A stretch of 64,000 bases of DNA from Paraburkholderia ginsengisoli NBRC 100965. GTDB lineage: Bacteria > Pseudomonadota > Gammaproteobacteria > Burkholderiales > Burkholderiaceae. The stretch is taken from positions 620,001 to 684,000 of the forward strand of contig NZ_BBJF01000005.1 in the NCBI RefSeq assembly GCF_000739735.1, in the 5' to 3' direction. The position numbers were made by a program, and so were the translations under genes. The first letter of the stretch is position 1. Every line of letters starts with the position of its first letter. A model generated the notes under the pieces. That model was not told the DNA's origin. It made no database searches and was given only the letters and a program-made list of their open reading frames with translations. This document shows positions 61,921 to 64,000 of this stretch, in pieces.

Positions 61921-62017
61921 GGGGCAGGTTCAACGCGTTGATTTATTGCGGACGCGCCTCGCGAGGGACGCCTTGCTTGCCGGCGCCTCCCGCTTACCAA
62001 ACTTCAGGCCTACAGAT

Positions 62018-62761
62018 CTACAACCGCGCCGCGTTCGCGCCACCGTGCGCCCCAGCGCCAACGCCCGCACCCACATCACCGCCCGGCCGATGCAACGCGC
62101 TGGCCCATTGCGCGACGCGTTGCGGATCGAGCCGCGAGCGCCGGCCGTCCGCGCACAACGCGGTGCGAAAGCCCGCGACGTCGGGCGCGAGCGCGCGGAT
62201 CTGCTCCAGTTGCGCCCAGCCGAGCGCCCCCGCGATGCCGCCCATCGCGCCGCGTGCGCGCGTGAGCCGCAACCAGCGCGCGAGCGACTCGACATCCACG
62301 TGATCGAACAGCGTGTTGCCGTCCTTGCCCGCCGTGTCGAACATCACGCCGGCGAAGCCGAGCGATGCCGTGTGCGAGACCAGTTCGTCGTCCATGCCGC
62401 CGTCGCACAGAAGCACCGGCACCACCGTTGCGGGCAGCGTAGCCAGTTGCTCGAGGCAGCGGCGCGCGGCCGGTCCGCGTGCGACGCCGACCTTCACGTA
62501 GTCGATGCCCGCGTCGCTGACTTCGATCACGCGCGCGGCGATCTCGTCGAACGCGTCGGCCGGCACGTCGCCGATCGTCGCGCTGATCGGCTTGACCGGG
62601 TAGCGCGCGCGCAACTGCCGGGCAATGTGCGTAATGTCGCCGATCGACAATCCGCCAAGCGCGCCCGCGTTCGGCTCTTTCAGGTCGATCAGTTCGGCGC
62701 CGGCGCGAGCGGCGTCGAATGCTTCGTCATCCGAGCGGACGCTCGCAAGCAATGCGGTCAT
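62018..62761 (-). CDS. mfnB: (5-formylfuran-3-yl)methyl phosphate synthase (MfnB, UPF0264)
   Basis: TIM-barrel synthase of 247 residues, first committed step of the furan ring of methanofuran from two glyceraldehyde-3-phosphates. Lys28 in GAELIDLKEPNAGALGG matches the catalytic lysine; SATIGDVPAD and DYVKVGVARG are typical. The start has GGAG and follows the DUF447 gene by 18 bp. The C-terminal tail is Gly/Ala-rich. Confidence 0.9.
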   Translation of the reverse strand: MTALLASVRSDDEAFDAARAGAELIDLKEPNAGALGGLSIGDITHIARQLRARYPVKPISATIGDVPADAFDEIAARVIEVSDAGIDYVKVGVARGPAARRCLEQLATLPATVVPVLLCDGGMDDELVSHTASLGFAGVMFDTAGKDGNTLFDHVDVESLARWLRLTRARGAMGGIAGALGWAQLEQIRALAPDVAGFRTALCADGRRSRLDPQRVAQWASALHRPGGDVGAGVGAGAHGGANAARL

Positions 62762-62779
62762 CGGTCATCTCCGGGAAAG

Positions 62780-63382
62780 CTAGTGGTGGACGGCAGCGGT
62801 GGCGGTCTGGCCGCCGGATGATTCGAGGCTCGCGCGATGCCGCGCGACCGCAGCGACGAGCCAGTCCCATGCGGTGCGTTCGTTGTCGCCGGCGGTTTTG
62901 TCGATCGCGATCTGCAGGTAAGCCATCTCGCGATCGACCTTGTCGGCCGGCAGCATGAAGAGACGGCTCACCAGAATCGCGCCTTCGACCACGGCCGATT
63001 GCGCGCGATTGAAGCCGGTGAACGGCGCGTGCGTTTCGCGGTGCACGCACTTCATGCGCAGCACCGGGCGTTGCGCGTCGTCGCGCAGTTCATCGAGTTC
63101 GAATTCCGCATGCGCGAGCGATTCGGCCAGGCGCACGCTCGCGACGCGACTTGCGGCGACCGTGGGCCAGTCGCTTGCGCAATGCGTGACGCAGCCCGCG
63201 AAGACGCGCACGTCGGTGGTGAAGTTCAGAACCGCCGCCCGCGACGCGACGATATTGTCGAGCGTCACGGACGGACGAAAAGGAGAAAGGATGACATGGT
63301 CACCCTCGAAACGCGCCCCCATCGGGGCGACGTGAGGACGGCCATCGCACGCTGCCGTGGTGACGATCGTTTCGTGGATCAT
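62780..63382 (-). CDS. DUF447-family flavin-reductase-like protein
   Basis: Protein of 200 residues with a split-barrel flavin-binding outline (IHETIVTTAACDGRPHVAPMGARFEGDHVILSPFRPS; NIVASRAAVLNFTTDV). DUF447 genes travel with H4MPT/methanofuran genes in methanogens and methylotrophs; the role is unknown. It lies between pqqA and mfnB on the minus strand. Its start lacks a ribosome site and follows the pqqA terminator, so expression depends on read-through or an internal promoter. Confidence 0.82.
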   Translation of the reverse strand: MIHETIVTTAACDGRPHVAPMGARFEGDHVILSPFRPSVTLDNIVASRAAVLNFTTDVRVFAGCVTHCASDWPTVAASRVASVRLAESLAHAEFELDELRDDAQRPVLRMKCVHRETHAPFTGFNRAQSAVVEGAILVSRLFMLPADKVDREMAYLQIAIDKTAGDNERTAWDWLVAAVARHRASLESSGGQTATAAVHH

Positions 63383-63449
63383 GGATGAGAACGCGTGTCC
63401 TGACAGCGCCGGAAGGCCGGCCGGTTAGCTAACGACAATGACGATCCGC

Positions 63450-63472
63450 AAAAGGGCCGCAGCGTGCGGCCC
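63450..63472 (-). terminator. Rho-independent terminator after pqqA
   Basis: GGGCCGCA-GCG-TGCGGCCC (63454-63472) is a perfect 8-bp stem. On the minus strand it is followed by TTTT (plus 63450-63453). It begins 10 bp after the pqqA stop. It should end most pqqA transcripts and let few continue into DUF447-mfnB. Confidence 0.75.
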
Positions 63473-63482
63473 GTCTACGGGC

Positions 63483-63557
63483 TTAACGCGTAGCGACATA
63501 CATCACGATTTCAAAACCGAGACGCACATCGGTGTAGCTCGGAGTGGTCCATTGCAT
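63483..63557 (-). CDS. pqqA: PQQ precursor peptide PqqA
   Basis: Ribosomally made precursor of 24 residues ([20 protein letters not shown] then VATR). Glu16 and Tyr20 in the E-x3-Y motif are the two residues that PqqE cross-links and that become PQQ. A strong ribosome site GGAGGAAG (plus 63563-63570) lies 5-12 bp upstream. It sits 12 kb from pqqBCDE, on the same strand, separated by the fhc and methylofuran genes. Confidence 0.95.
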   Translation of the reverse strand: MQWTTPSYTDVRLGFEIVMYVATR

Positions 63558-64000
63558 ACGTGCTTCCTCCATGGTTTGAAACTGCGTTGCGCCGCCCGCC
63601 CGACGTGATGCCGGACTTCGACGGCATCCAGCATGACGCAAGCTTTATGCCCAAGCGCGATGCCGAAGCGATGCTCCGGCGCGCGTTCGACCGGCAATAC
63701 AGCGCCTGCCGAATTACGCCGGCGCCACAGCCGCGTAGCTTGCTGGAAGGCGTGCCGCGCGGTGTGGCGGAAACGAAGCAAAGTGTTCCATCGCTTTCCT
63801 ATGAATCCCGGTGCGCTGTCACGTTCGTCCTTTGCATCGCCTCCCGGACATTCTGCACCCAATCGCCGCGCGCTGCCGGGAATCCATTCCGCGCTATGCG
63901 ATCGATAACGGATCGGTTAAGTCTGCCAAATAAAATCGTGAATTCCCCTTGGCGTCCGACGTGCCTACAGTGCAACACAAGCGCTTCGTTCTCCCGGCAA
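63558..64000. other. Upstream region of pqqA
   Basis: About 440 bp without a convincing gene. A weak minus-strand promoter-like pair TTGGCA (plus 63925-63930) and TATCGA (plus 63903-63908), 16 bp apart, would give a leader of about 340 nt. The plus-strand frame at 63633-63908 has no family resemblance. Confidence 0.35.

Noticed and set aside
63633..63908. 91-codon plus-strand frame upstream of pqqA
   Set aside because: No ribosome site or recognisable domain; the region is more likely the pqqA control region.
1..64000. Search for CRISPR arrays, insertion sequences, prophage, tRNA and rRNA genes
   Set aside because: No regularly spaced repeats, transposase, integrase or structured RNA gene could be recognised by reading.

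Overview
The window is high-GC DNA, densely packed, with many 4-bp ATGA gene overlaps and gene families typical of Burkholderiales. It most resembles a Paraburkholderia/Burkholderia-type chromosome. The genus is inferred from gene content; no rRNA or tRNA is present to confirm it. I see no insertion sequence, phage, CRISPR array or obvious recent transfer.

Left part (1-31 kb) is accessory metabolism and transport. 168-4546 is an IclR-regulated catabolic set (two SDR dehydrogenases, an MFS carrier, a cupin) with a palindromic operator candidate upstream. 4830-6248 is a Do-family serine protease behind a PmrA/QseB-like direct repeat. 6298-12185 is an RND multidrug pump (adaptor, pump, outer-membrane factor) behind a sigma70 promoter overlapped by an inverted repeat. 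12667-23105 is one Fur-box-preceded siderophore operon: TonB-dependent receptor, FhuC/FhuD/FhuB-like importer, a PvdE/SyrD-like exporter and a PvdQ-like N-acyl hydrolase, with no NRPS genes, and a divergent AraC regulator. 24271-29582 is a polar amino-acid ABC importer with an R. etli-type asparaginase and a divergent LysR; 29722-31182 is an amino-acid permease.

Right part (32-64 kb) is the striking one: a nearly continuous one-carbon and quinoprotein locus. It holds a methanethiol oxidase (SBP56) with a His-Gly-rich membrane protein; a PQQ alcohol dehydrogenase whose active site carries the D-x-D signature of lanthanide enzymes, with a c4-like cytochrome and an ankyrin protein; two HAD phosphatases (Gph- and CbbY-like); a private TonB-ExbB-ExbD set; a PQQ-associated beta-propeller; a second TonB-dependent receptor; and a histidine kinase/NarL-type regulator pair. 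Next comes a long minus-strand operon fhcB-A-D-C, cytochrome b561, S33 hydrolase, pqqB-C-D-E, response regulator. The right end has methylofuran-type biosynthesis genes (MfnB-, MfnD-, MfnE- and MfnF-like), a HisA-like barrel, a DUF447 protein and a detached 24-residue pqqA with its own terminator.

Working model (inference): methanethiol and alcohols are oxidised to formaldehyde or aldehydes by MtoX and a lanthanide-type PQQ dehydrogenase. The TonB/receptor/propeller module supplies the metal. The Pqq genes supply the cofactor. The Fhc complex with its methylofuran-like carrier finishes formyl oxidation to formate. Two promoters of the metal-uptake module share a 15-bp inverted repeat, CGGGAAA-NN-CTCCCG, with a weaker copy before the dehydrogenase, suggesting one regulon. 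fae, mtdB, mch and pqqF are not in the window.
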